Source of the DNA: Perkinsus chesapeaki
Lineage: Eukaryota; Perkinsozoa; Perkinsida; Perkinsidae
Assembly: GCA_013115145.1 (NCBI GenBank)
Contig: JAAPAO010000077.1
Coordinates: 25,057-89,056, forward strand
Reading direction: 5' to 3'
DNA: 64,000 bases
The stretch's first letter is position 1. Every line of letters begins with the position of its first letter. Under the pieces are notes generated by a model. The model searched no databases. It saw only the letters and a program-made list of their open reading frames with translations, and was not told where the DNA came from. Both the position numbers and the translations under genes were made by a program. Positions 22,058-34,042 of the stretch are shown here, piece by piece.

Positions 22058-22880
22058 GGTGAAGAAGAACAAGGAAGAAGATCTGATCAATCAAATCAAT
22101 CAAGTGCCAGAATGCACTTGATAAAAGCATGGGCAGTTGCGAATGAAAGAACATAGAAATAAGTAATTCATAATAGTGAATTTTTAGGAATTCCGAATTG
22201 CTTTTTACTGTCCTTTCATGAGCCCCTATATTATGATGATTAGTAAATATTAAGTGATGAAGGACTTATAGATAATTGTGATACTTACAGGTGGAAGCAA
22301 AATAATACAGATTGAATAAAGAAGAAGCAATGCAGAGCCTAATTTTCACACAAGCCTTGGAGGCATTCAATCAACCTATTTGGAATCTTCGACAATCGTT
22401 CACAAAACGAGATCCTGTCATATATCTCAGCCAGCAACCTATGGTCATCCTAGGAAGCCCCCAAGTCCAAAGCTTGGCAAAAGATACGGATCAGGTTGAT
22501 TGGAGACCCTCTGCGTCCCTCACGAATAACCTAATCCCATGTTCTGGGGGCCAAATAAAGCGAAATAATATCCCCCAAGGAAAGCCACATCCACGCAAGC
22601 AACCTTGAAGTGTGTATAACCAGCGAATCCAAAAGGGAGTATTGCTCGTCAGCATTATAATATTGTATATTCCCAGGTACTGCAAACTAACAATAAAACC
22701 TTAACCACAATTTGGCGAAAAGTTTATAACGCGAAAGAAAAGCGCGCGCCCGAATGATCGGCGCACTTTGAAAAAGGTCGGGGATTGGTATCGCCTGTGG
22801 GAGCTGTTCTCTTGTAGCTCCTTTGTTTACTTTTGCCCATTACTAGAAGTGTACTCCGCTATTATTGATGCGTAGCCTTG
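22058..22880. other. Region upstream of Brr2
   Basis: About 820 nt upstream of the Brr2 start. No convincing exon was found. It carries ATCAACCTATTTGGAATCTT at 22370-22389, an exact 20-mer also present in the Brr2 intron at 13974-13993, and GCGCGCGCCCGAATGATCGG near 22742. The Brr2 promoter should be here. Confidence 0.5.
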
Positions 22881-22899
22881 GTATGGGTGTACCCGGTAC

Positions 22900-23690
22900 A
22901 CCTTTGGTTCAACCAACAACCTTACCAACACAAGTAGGGAGACAGCAACACTAGAACGCACCCTATAGATTTGACAACTACTCTGAGACTTAGTTTTACC
23001 AATATAGGTTGACTTTTATTTTCCTCAGGAGATAGTAGCCCACTTCTGGGTCCCCGATACCTCCGACCCCTGGTTGCTGCTCATGCTACTTACCGTGGCG
23101 TGGTGTGTAAGTCAGGCCCCATGGCAAGATATCTTTTACTTCCGGAAAATCGGGCTTTCTTCGGGACTCTAGCAATTCGCCCTTGAGATTCTGTGCTTTG
23201 AAAATCTCTGTTATCTCCTCGACAACCAAAGGCTTATATGTCGATACTACTGTTTGATGTTAATTTAATGCTAATCATTATATTATTCCTATTATACTTA
23301 CGTTTGCGAATCTCATACGGCCGATTCCGAGAGCTGTCGACATCCGTAATTGTTGGTGAGATATATGATGGAGTTCTTTCAAAAATATCATTCCTCCAGG
23401 GTCACCCTGTAGTGACTCAATTTCAAATAATAATCTTTTTGTACAGTAGAACTTCACTCCATCACCCGTCAACTCGTCGAACGCGTTCTTTATGTTCTCA
23501 GATCCTTTATTCGGTCCTAGTGTGCTCGATTGGCTGCATCAATTCGGGTCGCCGAGCCAGGACTCCTATGGGCCGAAAGTTGGCACCATTGACGCCGTTC
23601 TTGGCCAATAACCTCACCAGCCTTGCCAACACAATACTCAGGTCAGGCACAGGCATGCATCGACACAATTTCTGTCTCCCTCAGTTTTAC
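22900..23690 (-). CDS. Unidentified multi-exon gene
   Basis: Minus-strand coding blocks. About 23690-23560 reads LSIVLARLVRLLAKNGVNGA and continues to PIGVLARRPELMQ. About 23510-23412 holds NAFDELTGDGVKFYC and RLLFEIESLQ before GTGACC. About 23350-23303 reads DVDSSRNRPYEIRKR before GTAAGT. About 23244-23095 holds STYKPLVVEEITEIFKAQN and DFPEVKDILPWGLTYTPRHG before GTAAGT. A short terminal exon probably ends near 23016. The blocks are charged and globular in character. I do not recognise the family; exon joins between the first two blocks are unresolved. It faces away from the TLC gene and the two may share a promoter near 23700-23800. Confidence 0.4.
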
Positions 23691-23820
23691 AGCAGTATCA
23701 GTCTTTGCCATACAGCTCAGATCTGACGGAGCAACCATCAGTTCACCCCGGCTAGTTGCAGGACCTTTAATAGAGTATCTTTCCATCGCCTACGTTCTTA
23801 ATCGAGCTTGCTCCCTCCAG

Positions 23821-24672
23821 ACACACCTCTATATTCTACATTGCTTTTGCAGCTTATTGTGTTTACGATATGCTCTGGGTTATCTTCCTCCAGCCCAGCA
23901 TCGATAAGGTTCGTCACTATCATAATACACTAATTACATCTCAATTCTAGGTCATGCTCGGCCATCATCTTTTATTTTTTGCGGTCGTATGGCTTCTCTA
24001 CGCTGAAGAGGTTTTCCCCCTACTAGCAGCCACGCTACTATTACAGGTAGTCCTCCTCCTGCTTTACCTCATATCAGCTCCGCCTCAGGAAGCATCTGGG
24101 CCTTTCGTTTGTATGTTGCATGTCCTAAGAGAAATAGGCATCACCAAAGGGAAGCTCTATACTGCTAATGGCGTCACAATGACCATCACCTTCGGTGTTT
24201 TCAGAGGTACATTATCACCCCTCCACATGTATGTTGAATTTCTCCCCTCAGTGTTGCTCCCATTGCTCTCCATAATACACGTCTTTGTACATTGGCACAG
24301 TTCTGGTATCAACAACCGAATCAATTGGCGGATAATACTTTGCATCACCCTTATCAATGCCGGATATTGTTTGCAGCTTTATTGGTTTGGAAAGATTGTA
24401 AGAGCACCTATATAGGCTCGTCACAACTACTGCTCAGATTCGGGGCCTCATCAAACACGTCATCGACGCGCCTTCTGTTATGTCCGAAAATGGGGAAGAC
24501 GACCTCGAAGATGCCAAACCATTTCTTGAGGACAAAGTAAGTGGCGCTATCAATCAGTATGATATAGTTTGCCCATCAGGTCCGGCAAGATAGAAAGTCG
24601 TCGAGTAGTTCATCCTATAACCCGAGACTCAGCGCACGATCGGCTGGCGATGCTGCTGCTGGCACTGGTTGA
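23821..24672 (+). CDS. TLC-domain multi-pass membrane protein (5' exon missing)
   Basis: Exons 23821-23908, 23951-24397, 24438-24536 and 24580-24672 (TGA) join in phase. The first ends YCVYDMLWVIFLQPSIDK. The second starts VMLGHHLLFFAVVWLLYA and has EASGPFVCMLHVLREIG, LYTANGVTMTITFGVFRG and NAGYCLQLYWFGKI. This order (YxxYD, HH, SxPF, NG...FxxxR, YWF) is that of TLC domains (TRAM/LAG1/CLN8; TMEM56/TLCD group), ER or plasma-membrane proteins linked to lipid handling. The tail after the last helix is acidic, then Ser-rich, with a plausible cytosolic end AGDAAAGTG. The N-terminal exon with the first helices was not found; the phase at 23821 requires one. Confidence 0.7.
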
Positions 24673-24829
24673 CATGTCATTTATATTAGTTGTCAAACAT
24701 CACATGTGTGTCTAGTTGAAAGATAGTGAAACCGTACACGCTGAATCGTGCCTCTTTTGAGGGAACCTTCCAACACTTCCTTACCATTTCGGTACGGAGA
24801 CCTTGGAAACGGGCCGTCACTTGTCTGGC

Positions 24830-25269
24830 TATGATGCCAATGGCATCATGCCGTAGTCTAGCTGCGCAAACTGCTTAATTAGATTATCTAGGCGCATCTT
24901 TCCGAGGTGGTCACTGCACGCTTCAACTTGTAGTGTGCACGCTGTTGTGGATTCTGCTAGCCTGCCTTGTACGATCATAGCACACATACTTGCCATAGAT
25001 GGCTTTGTTGATACTCTTTATTGATGCGTGTTGTTATGCCGACTCGCCCGGCGGCTGATAAAAAGCCGAGCAAGGCAAGCGTGCTTGGCACTAGTCGATT
25101 CACAATGCCAAAACTCATACCGCAAAGTCGTTGGGTCCTTTGAAGCCGTTGCGTTCTGGTAGTTGTACACAGGCCCTTGTATGCGTAAGTGAGTTCCACT
25201 AGGATCCTTGAGTGAACCATACAGTGTCAATAACAGTATAGATATTAATCTCTCATTCGAAAGCTGCAC
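24830..25269 (-). CDS. Possible small secreted protein
   Basis: An ATG at 25269 opens MQLSNERLISILLLTLYGSL, whose LISILLLTLYG core could be a signal peptide. It continues through GTHLRIQGPVYNYQN and LRYEFWHCESTSAKHACLA. A second block near 24960-24840 reads TTACTLQVEACSDHLGKM and may be the next exon. Several cysteines and the hydrophobic start would fit a small extracellular protein. No family recognised; exon joining unproven. Confidence 0.35.
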
Positions 25270-25299
25270 ATAGTACAGATAGTCTAACTAAGCCTTCTT

Positions 25300-26080
25300 C
25301 GGCGTTGGACTATAAACTCACACACACATACACCGCAAAGTCACTAACTATCTTGACCAGCAAATACAATGCAGCACTGATTTGCTGTAGTAACGATCAG
25401 GTTGAGCGTCAACCGGAAACTGTAGAGGGAACAATGTTTCCTTATGACCATAGTCTGGTATAATGGCCGAACACAGATGGTCAATGAGCTTTGGTACTAC
25501 TCTAATAGAGTGCCCAGTGACTTGTGGTAGTGATCCTTCTCTACTTGTGAGTTGTCGCTGAGATTAGCTTAAACTTAATATACGAATCGAATGATGTGCA
25601 CACATGAGAGTTGAAACAGCAAGAATATCGAAAGCCAACAGCATCGGAGTTCGCAACTCAGCTCAAAGCCGTCCACTATTTCTGAAAAAAGATCACACGC
25701 CTATATCGGAAGTGTATGGGTATTCAGTGTTACAGTGGGCTTCGTTATATAACCTATTACGCGGGTACGCGTGCCGCAGTCTACCGTAGTGAGAGACGGG
25801 ATGTGACTCAAGTCAGCTAGACGTCGCTGTGTCGCATTTTGAGACATAATCATTAACACCGCTAACTCAGCATCGAGTCGCAGTTTATTAGACTTAGGAA
25901 TCTCATCTGAAGATGGATCATTAGTAGTATGGTAATAGCACTATAATCCCTTCGATATTGATGTCTAGTAAGGTGATACTGTGAAGCTTATAAAGCCCAT
26001 ATAACGGATTGATGTTGTCTCATAAAGCAAACGGTTGACAGTTGACGGCACTCGAGACTCAAGTGCATCCAAGCTCGTCT
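25300..26080. other. No supportable gene
   Basis: About 780 nt with short frames only. Nothing conserved recognised on either strand. Confidence 0.5.
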
Positions 26081-26088
26081 TCGGTCCT

Positions 26089-27709
26089 TCATAGCTTAGG
26101 TAACCCGGCGAGGACCATGCGGTCTATACCGCATTCGGTGAGTCCTATCTTGAAGAGGCCATGATCGCCCCAATCTTCATTCCAAGAATTGACAACCAGC
26201 CAGTAGTCTTCACCGTTCTCGTTGCCCCAACCAATTATCTTCACAGCATGTCCTCCGAGCGCGTTTCCAGAAGTGTACTTGTAGACACCAGACTTGTAGG
26301 CTAGGAAATCTTCATAAACGGTGAAAGCCGCAGATACCTGACAAACGACACGACAGCCATTCTGCAGCATTCCAAGTAAAGGAAACCCTTCGAGAACCAG
26401 CCTATGGTAGCAGCTACCGGGCCATTGGTCATAATCTCCTTCTTGATGCTGCTGGTGAAGAAGAAATAGCTCGGGAGAAAGCTGCTGGTGTGATGGCGGT
26501 CCCTTCATAAATAAGCTTCACCCGTGATAGCTGGACTGGTTTACTTGTCCAAATCCGTTGTATACTTTTTATTCGGGCAAGTGCCTTCGCATCTCGGTGT
26601 CTTGTACGGATCCTGGCGGCAGAATAAGCGAGGTTATTATAAAGTATCTTTACCTTAGGACAGGCGGGGTACTCAGAGCTATTCACGTGGTGAGCACACT
26701 TGGGGAAGTTGTATGGCCAGCAGCCATCATCTTTAGTCATTTCGTCTTTCTTAATAAAGTCTCCACCTATATTATGACAGTATCACTAAAAAGTGAGAGG
26801 AGCGCACCTGATACGACTCCAGTTGTATATAACCACATCCACGCAAATAATGGATTGCCACCAGAGCACCCGAAAGAACTGAGACAACACGAAGTGTTAT
26901 GCTACAGTTCTGAGGGTATTGAGCCTCCCTCGCGAGGGACTTACAGACAGCCATGGAATAGGCTACAACAGCCGAGCATATCTCCAGGAGAGAGCAGGGT
27001 TGTAATCGTTGCATTCGACTTGATGCATACCCTATCATTGAAGGCCTCAGTTGTGCCGAATGCCCAACAGCTACCACAGTCGGACTGGTCCCTGAAAAAA
27101 GCTCTTGCGCATGAAGTGAAAATCCACTGACACACCTGACATGTCCGATGACCTTCTCACATCCTTTGAAACCCTCACGGGCATCAAAGCTACCGGGCAA
27201 AGTCTTTAGCTCTTCCTCTGGATAAATAACCTCTTCGAGAGTCTCTGTTATGTTCATAAATGTGCCGCATAGCCTTTTGGCGTCGCCAAGCGTGGAACCT
27301 AGGATGAAACCCGTTGGAAAAGGTGGGGCCCAGTCGAAGGCACCTTTGAATCTTTCCTGGTCAACTGAGGCCGTCCAGGTATTCTGCTTGGAGTTGATCT
27401 GGTTGACGAGGCTCTGCATAATGGCTGGTCTGGTATCATCAAAGATCTCAAGTAGCTCGGTCCTCGAGAGGTCCTCGGCCTGCACTTCCAGCTCCTCTTC
27501 GAAACGGGCGAAGTGTTGGGCTTCTTCATCGATAGTATAAACCAGGCCTAATAGTATCCACTGGAGTTCGGAGGCTCTTGTATGGGAACCTTACCCTTGT
27601 TAGCTTTCAAATCACTGAAGGCAGATTTCAGATCTCTCGGCTTAGTTGCCAGCATCACATAAGGCAAGCACAGTAGCACAGCGAATACGAGCAGATGGCC
27701 GAAATTCAT
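26089..27709 (-). CDS. Cathepsin B-like cysteine protease
   Basis: Papain-family (C1A) endopeptidase, probably secreted or lysosomal. ATG at 27709 gives [20 protein letters not shown], a clear signal peptide, then a propeptide. Eight exons: 27709-27595, 27547-27136, 27091-26945 ([12 protein letters not shown] with the nucleophile Cys), 26878-26808, 26766-26654, 26612-26545, 26483-26418, 26337-26089. The catalytic His is in [11 protein letters not shown] and the Asn in [25 protein letters not shown] carries the His-His occluding loop that marks cathepsin B and gives dipeptidyl-carboxypeptidase activity. Length and cysteine pattern fit the family. The mid region between the occluding loop and [14 protein letters not shown] is less conserved and its two short introns are my best reading. 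Confidence 0.9.
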
Positions 27710-27829
27710 TTGCTCGTTAACTAGACTCCTACCTGTCCAATAACGCTCGAGCCAAAGCTGAAGCGCGGTCGAAGATAGGTTTGAGGCGAGGAATCCGAGC
27801 TGTGGTACAGCTGCTGTACGCATCTTTGC

Positions 27830-29130
27830 GACGCGGTACTAAATCTTTCTATCATGGCTTGCGAGTATATCTGGGCTACTACCCTCAGGGAGTCTGAGTA
27901 GTCCTATACTGATAGAACTACAAAAGATAAGCTCGGCCTTTCTGCTGGCTTTCTAGCGTACCATACCTTGAACCCCGGGCTACGACTGACCTGGCTACAG
28001 TACCAGAAAGTTCGTACGTGTGCATTGCGTCTCTGGGTATCGTGTGATGCACCATTCAATGACTTGTTACAAAGATCCCGCGTGACGAAGACTGACATTA
28101 AACTTCTGAGTCAGAAATTCTGACTCAGACACACGGGGACATTTTTAGCGCGAGCGCGCGCTTGATAGGGGTCGGGCTCGATAATGTGATATAGATTGAG
28201 AAGGCACGTGGCAGATGATACAGCAAATGGTCATGATTGCTCCATTGTACCGGATACAGTGTACTCTTGTTTATCACGCATATGCCCCTCTCATTGCCAC
28301 ACCTCCGAGGTATTGAGTTAGCATTTGACGACTCTAAAATGGGATATGATGTTCAACATTAACACATTCAACCTCGACCTATTTCGCACTTCAAAGGGTT
28401 GGCGTGATAGCTAATCTCGAGCTAGGGCTCATTGGTTCCACCTTTCACCGGTTGCTTCTTCGACAGTTTGAAGGCAAAGTTGCTCGCTTTCTTTTCCGTT
28501 TACTAAAGTTGACTGCCCCCAAGGAAATTGCTCACTTGGTCATATTCAAGGCTGTAACCATAGCATTAACGGAACCTTCGTCTCAATCGCTACGCCTAGT
28601 CTTTCAGGTGCTTCCAAGCGACACCCTCAGTCTCTACGATACATTATATTCGTGAAGTTTTTGCTTCTCCCACGAACCTTAAAGTAGTGCTGCCTTCGCG
28701 TATGGCTTCCCAAAGGAGAGTTAGGCTACTCGTTTTGTAGTTGGATCCTGAGTCGCTGGAGTGTAAACTGAGTGCTAGTAAGCCAAAGAGTCCAGGAGGG
28801 TTCCTGAGACGGTTGCCAGTGTGGTTTACTGGTTTCCTGTCCTTTGCGAGCCTGCACTATTGGCACAGCAGTGCTCATCGAGCCTGTTGGCAACTGTTGC
28901 CCTAGGGAAGGCATCGCCCTTCTCGAAGCGCGACCAATACCGGGTTCTTGGCATATTTCGAATTGATCACTCATCCCTCGGGGATGACAATTCCTCAGTC
29001 CTTTTCAAAGCAAGTCCGATGAGCACTCCTGAGCCAGGGATCCTGACGTCACTCCCTGCCTTGTATGATAACGCGTTCTCGAGCTTTCTCGAGCTCAACT
29101 TGGAGATACGCAACACTGCTACACTAGTGG
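27830..29130. other. Region without a supportable gene
   Basis: About 1.3 kb between the cathepsin start and the 3' end of the HD gene. Frames near 28404-28655 (+) and 28726-28974 (-) are open but look neither conserved nor flanked by good splice sites. A GC-rich AGCGCGAGCGCGCGCTTGAT occurs near 28147. Confidence 0.45.
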
Positions 29131-29141
29131 GAAACCGCTCA

Positions 29142-30353
29142 TCACTTTCTGCCTTGCACTTCATTAAATATTTGATCCAGAAAAAACAGCATAAATTGAT
29201 GTCTTTCTTCGGCGATCTCTCGCCCAGTTTTGGTCTTCATGGTGCCCTTCAAGTGCAATAATTTCTCATAGAAGTGTGCTATTGCTGTTGGGCTTCCTTC
29301 AGCGTATCTGATACCATAAGGGAGGATACTGCCTGCATTACCGTGACAAACGGATACGTAACAGTCAAGCTTCTTAAATTGATCAAGATGAGATTTTTAG
29401 GCATCCTGTAGACTCGATGTCATCTCACGTAATCATTGTCAGGTAGTAATACGCTCCCAAAGAGGGAGCAATGCTTTTTCGAAAATCGACACTGATTGCT
29501 AAGCCCCATCTAGGATTAAGGATGTACCCTCAAAGGCAGCGAATCCCGAGTTGCAGCAACGTCAACGTCTCCCTATCAAACTTCCTATTGGCAGGATTTC
29601 CCCATTTTAATCGATACAATACAATCCCTTCCCGCCCGACCTCACTTGGCAGCGGTAGGTCTGGTGCTCTCAGGATCACCCTCAAACTCTGTCCGTAGTT
29701 GCATCTCCTGCTTGGCTCCTTCAGATATTATCATCCTATCCTTCGCCCCAGAGTAAGCCATGCACCTTTAACCCATTACAGCACCTCCCCCTCGAACCAC
29801 TCTCACCGACAAACTCCAATCGCTCCTATAGCATCCAGTCTGTCCCCATCTTGCACAATCGCAATGTAAGGATCGCAGGCAGCAGCCTCGCCGCTCCTGC
29901 CGTTCTTCAACTCGGCAGAGTAGCTCATCTGGTCCGAAAGCTTCCGCAAGATTTCATAGAGAATCTTACGTTCTTAATTTTCGTTATAATAAACTCCGCC
30001 GTCGGTCTTGGAAAACCAACCGGAGCCTCCTCGAGCTTCTCTTGGACCTCCACGGCCTTCGCGTTTGGATCCTCGCAATACTTCCGATCGAATGAATCGT
30101 GTAAGTAAGCAATGCAGAGAAGCAGATTCAGATCAACTCCCGCAGAGATCTGCGAACGTTGCCTATGTCAAATGAGAAGAGCAGATGGCTGCTGCACCTG
30201 GTCTCTGAGATAGATAGTCTTGACGGTGGCAACAACCCTTTCTATGTGGGCCATGTCATGAGACGAATCACATTCCTCCATCCATTTTGTAACCAGTTGC
30301 TTAACTAGTTCAACTTGAGTATCGGTAGCGCTTACTGGTTGATGAGAGCTCAT
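29142..30353 (-). CDS. HD-domain metal-dependent phosphohydrolase (YedJ-like)
   Basis: ATG at 30353, first exon to about 30202 with SSHDMAHIERVVATVK (HxxxHxxR). The next exon, about 30150-29990, has LLLCIAYLHDSFDRKY (the HD pair) and ends near TAEFIITKI. Then comes an exon with IVQDGDRLDAIGAIGVCR, closely matching the IVQDADRLEALGAIGLAR of E. coli YedJ. An exon near 29764-29650 starts CMAYSGAKDRM. The last exon, about 29278 to the TGA at 29142, reads HFYEKLLHLKGTMKTKTG and ends FNEVQGRK. All metal ligands of the HD fold are present. The family hydrolyses phosphoester or nucleotide substrates, but the actual substrate is unknown. Cytosolic; no targeting signal seen. Confidence 0.85.
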
Positions 30354-30460
30354 GGCGATGTGCTCAGTTAAATAGCAACTGCTGTGGATAGATCCTCCAG
30401 AAGTTTCTTCCCCAATTAACACTAACTTCACCCCAGCCTCATCGACGTTGAAACAATAAA

Positions 30461-31312
30461 TCAAGGTTTATTAGGTATTCCCTCATCAGAGCTCCGCACG
30501 GGTATGCCATGTCTAGCCGCAAACATACCCCCGAACCCCTTCTTGGCCGCTTTGTCCATTTTGAACTTGGACATTCGCTTAGGCTGCACCTCCTCGCTCT
30601 TAACATTTCCTTCGCCATGCTCAGTAACAACACCCGTAAAAGCTTTTGTTCGCCGTGGGAGTTCCTCGTTATCTCCTACAGTCGGTTTCGATCGTACAAA
30701 TGCCTTTTTAACTTCCTCTTCGTCGTGATCCGGCTCGCCATACAGCGGTGCCTTCTCCATCACATCAGCCCACCACTTAACCATTTCCGATCGTTTGGTT
30801 TCGAGATCTTCGTCGTCGATGAGCACCTTGTTCGGAGTGGCCACTTGAGGGGCCTTCGGAGCTTCCTCCTCTTCTATCTTCTCTTCAATGTCAATTATCT
30901 TGTCTCCGTCCTCGTTGGTTGCTCTGAGCGACAACGAGTGAAAGCTACTCCACGAAATCAAACAACAATTTAAGTACTATCCCATAAGATTCATAATAGG
31001 TTGATTCAATGACCTCTAAACGCACAACTGTCAGCTGTTTCCCAAATTTTTACACTGTAAATGCGCTTATCAAGCCTATTAATTGGCAGACCTAACTCGG
31101 AGCTAATTCATTATCCCATTCATCCGTATTTGGACGCCTCTTTAAAGCATCTTACTTTTCTTTCGGTAACTGCTTTAACATCTCCAACAGTTGCCTGAGC
31201 CGTTGAGCCTGTTGCTCCTTTGTCATCGGAGCTTCCTTATTATCCTCCGACGAAGGTCGTGCTGTGGCTGAATTGAAGTATCGTTGAGGTGATGTTCCGC
31301 TATAGGAAGGCA
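30461..31312 (-). CDS. Acidic coiled protein, possibly URI/prefoldin-like
   Basis: Two exons. The first is 31312 to about 31154 (MPSYSGTSPQRYFNSATARP, then a Gln/Leu-rich helix RLRQLLEMLKQLPKEK). The second, about 30925-30461, begins ATNEDGDKIIDIEEKIEEEE and ends HGIPVRSSDEGIPNKP. Donor GTAAGATGC and acceptor GTCGCTCAG join in phase. Near the C-terminus QPKRMSKFKMDKAAKKGFGG resembles the SRFKxxR-type motif of the prefoldin-like RPB5 interactor URI, and it is the only family hint. About 205 residues. Probably nuclear or cytosolic. A short tRNA-like element just upstream could be a 5'UTR intron. Confidence 0.55.
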
Positions 31313-31348
31313 TTATAAGAGAGAAATGTTATTCAAGTTACGGGTCTA

Positions 31349-31405
31349 CTGGAAAATTAAATTACAGTAAAAATACCTGAGCCGGGGATCGAACCTGGGA
31401 CCTAC
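31349..31405 (-). mobile_element. tRNA-like element, possible 5'UTR intron
   Basis: 57 nt reading GTAGGTCCCAGGTTCGATCC, then CCGGCTCAGGTATTTTTACT, ending TTTTCCAG. It has GT and AG ends, a good B-box and the GTATTTTT run, like the Brr2 elements. It lies in the gap between divergent genes, 37 nt above the minus-strand ATG at 31312, so splicing is not proven by homology. Confidence 0.6.
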
Positions 31406-31450
31406 CAAAATGCTATGGAAATTCTCTAAAGGCATTCGTTTGCACCTTAA

Positions 31451-32455
31451 ATGCGTCATAGAAAGTACGAGAATCGTCGAGGAGGTGGTCGGCTCGGACG
31501 ACACCGGAAAGTCACCAAATTCGCCGACCAAAGGTGAGCCTGTTGCAACTAAATTTTGAATATCGTAATTTCCTTATCAAATGTTTTCCCTTTATTTTCC
31601 TTCCACCTGTAAGTATCACCATTATCTGTTAATCATTCATCAGTTAATATTTACTAATCATCGTAATATAGGGGCTCATAAAAGGACAACAAAAACCAAT
31701 ACGGAAGTCCGCAAAATTTTATTCCGATTGTTCAAACTATTTTCCGGCATCTGGTTCTCTGGCGACTTTTTGTTATTTTCAGAACCCCTTTGGCGAAGGA
31801 CTTCGAAGGAAGAAATGAAGCGCCCAAGAAGGACGATGAAGATCTTATCTTGCCCAACAAAGACGTTGAAGAGGCGGCCACTGAGGGGGAGAGAGCAGAG
31901 GCGAAGGTGACCGAGGGAAAGAAGCTTACTAATAGAGAGAAGCATGCATTGATGAAACAAAAGAACGATGAGAGAAGGAAGAAACAAGGAAAGCCGGTCA
32001 GCACTAAAGTCGGCGATAAGAAGAAGATACAAAGTGACGACGGCGAGACCGGCAAAAGAAAGCGCGGCGAGTTTGGTCCTGATTATGATGAAGACGGGGT
32101 GCCAAGTTTGATGAAACCCTTGGTTCTACCTAAGATACCCCGGTTGGAGGACGTACTTGCCAACATGGAAGCGATGCGTAGTGAAGAAAAGAAGGAGGAG
32201 GAGAATGACGAAAATAAGGATGAAAGTGATGATGAGGAGCCCGTCACCGAGAGGCCTGCATTCGGTGACGTCATTGAAGCACCTCCAGTGTTCTCTAAAA
32301 AGGCCGCTTCGGTCGGTCAGAAGGCAGCGAAACACAGCAATGATGCAGCCAGCAAGAGTGCTGTCATTCAAGGTGTCACTGGGTGGCGACGACAAGTGAA
32401 GGGGAAGTCTTTGGAATCTTTGGTTAAGTCGGTTGAAGCAAGATATGAACATTAA
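31451..32455 (+). CDS. Lys/Glu-rich, probably nucleolar protein
   Basis: Exon 1, 31451-31533, opens MRHRKYENRRGGGRLGRHRK. Exon 2, 31783-32455, continues in phase (DQR-TPLAKDFEGRNEAP) to a stop. About 250 residues, very rich in Lys, Arg and Glu. Features are REKHALMKQKNDERRKKQGK, GPDYDEDGVPSLMKP and FGDVIEAPPVFSKK. The FGDVIxAPPxF motif recalls ribosome-biogenesis proteins of the CCDC137 type, but I would not name it from this alone. The highly charged composition suggests nucleolar RNA-associated work. The 249 nt intron 31534-31782 gives the only clean phase match; an intermediate block (31671-31720) with AHKRTTKTNTEV is open but does not join on both sides. Confidence 0.65.
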
Positions 32456-32569
32456 CGACGATTACTCCACGTAAAACTGTTTCTATTCTTATTTTAGCTT
32501 TTGTGTGGTAATCTACGAGGTGCATGAACCAACCTCCGGAGTATCTTCCACAATAGACCTTAAGATCTC

Positions 32570-32941
32570 ATGACGATCACAGCAATGAATGACCGGCGTC
32601 GGCCCTGCGTGCCGGCTGGGGACGAGCCTCCCTATTACAAGAAAGTTGTGCCGTACCTGCCTCAATGGCCACATTTACATTTCAAAGTGCATCTCACTAA
32701 AGGGATGAGCTGGATGAAAGGCAACGGAAATAAAGTCGTTTATGAAGATAGAAGAAACAGGCTGAATGAACCAACAGTTGCTGAGCAGGTTAGGAGTATC
32801 TTGAGGTTGACCGAGGAAGATACTAATGAGGTCGAGATGACGAAAGCGGAGGCGGTCAGTAAAGCTACTTCGAATTGATTGTATTCCTATTCCAGCAGGT
32901 CCAGCCACCAAGCCCACAGTCGGTCTATTTCGATTTCTGTG
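32570..32941 (+). CDS. Small unidentified protein
   Basis: Open frame from ATG 32570 (a second ATG at 32585 is also possible) reading PAGDEPPYYKKVVPYLPQWP, then LHFKVHLTKGMSWMKGNG and VAEQVRSILRLTEEDTNEVE. A short intron, about 32857-32896 (GTAAAGC...TTCCAG), would join it to TGPATKPTVGLFRFL and a stop. Without splicing the frame stops at 32878. About 110 residues, moderately basic, no membrane segment. Family unknown. It follows the basic nucleolar-like gene on the same strand. Confidence 0.5.
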
Positions 32942-33009
32942 AGTTCCCCGAAGATGACGTCAGTCCGGCGCCTCCCGGAAGAGTCCTCGAATTCAACTTT
33001 CACACATGG

Positions 33010-33961
33010 ATGAAAATGAAGCTTGGTACACCAACCTGACCTCGAAAATGTCTTCACAGCATATCTTTTTCAGACGCTGAGATCCTGCTTGAGATCATAG
33101 CAACATCGACCCCTCCCGCTGCCACTCGCCGACGGTCCTCCTTGGCCAGAACGCTCAGCGCGCCCGAGCTGGATATTACCCCAGTCCAGAGGCTTCCTTG
33201 GAGATGCTCCGTCCTCCAAAGAGTCTTTCGAACACGGACGGGTCGACCGGGCATTTGGAAGCAGCTCTCTCATAATGGTCAAATCTACACCTTGACATTG
33301 CCTGAATTCCTTCCACTTTTTCCGAGGTAAGTATCCTATTGGTTCTTTAATCTAGAGTTTTCTCAACAAGAGAACTCCACTCAGTCTTCACCTACTATCA
33401 TTATACCGTATCGCCACTGCACCACCATTGACGTGTGGCAAAGTGTGCGGAACTCGTCTACATGTGTTCGGGGTTTTAGAAAATTCCACGGCCTTCATAC
33501 ACCCTCAGGAATGGCGAACAGACATGAAGAAATTTTAGCAACCGGTAGAGGAAACCCACAAGTCACTAAGCCGCGATAGTCATGACAGTGAAATTCGGTT
33601 TCGTTAGTTCCAAGGTTTCGCCTGGTTCCATGGAGTTACTAGTGCGCCGAGAACGTACTGAAATTCGTGTAGACGAGGTGGCCGTAGGAAAATGTCAAAT
33701 GCGCTCCCCCTTGAGAAGATTATCGTATATTCCCTAAGACTGCCCTAATAATATTTCAGGACCTTCCTCCTTTTTTGGCCTTCTTCCACAACAACCAGCA
33801 TCATCGATCCTTTTGTTAAGCCTAAAGCCTGCAGCAGCTTCCGTGGCCTCACCTCAACAAGCAGCATATCTTCGTCACCGTTTGGATCGGCTCCTGCTCC
33901 TTTGGATTCTGACATTGAAGTCATGACCAATCTTACCAACCTTTTGGAACCTTCTCCATGA
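33010..33961 (+). CDS. Unidentified multi-exon gene
   Basis: Plus-strand blocks with splice signals. The first opens MDENEAWYTNLTSKMSSQ at 33010. The next, 33075-33327, reads EILLEIIATSTPPAATRRR, then SAPELDITPVQRLPWRCSV and ends LPEFLPLFPR before GTAAGTATC. A last block, about 33760 to the stop at 33961, begins TFLLFWPSSTTTSII and ends IEVMTNLTNLLEPSP. The region 33330-33755 between them is unassigned and may hold another exon. Arg- and Ser-rich, with no recognised domain. Confidence 0.35.
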
Positions 33962-34042
33962 GCTCCGTCATGTCCTGTGTTGTTGCCTGATGCTCTTGTT
34001 GTGCTATGAGTTGGTCACAATCGTCCGGCCCAGTCAGTTCTG

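Noticed and set aside
26531-26544. A 14 nt intron in cathepsin B
   Set aside because: It would restore a more typical residue string, but such a length is not credible; a 60 nt intron with a good acceptor fits the phase.
30504-30973. Plus-strand frames over the URI-like gene
   Set aside because: Shadows of a strongly acidic, charged minus-strand protein; plus frames are Ser/Phe/Leu-rich without motifs.
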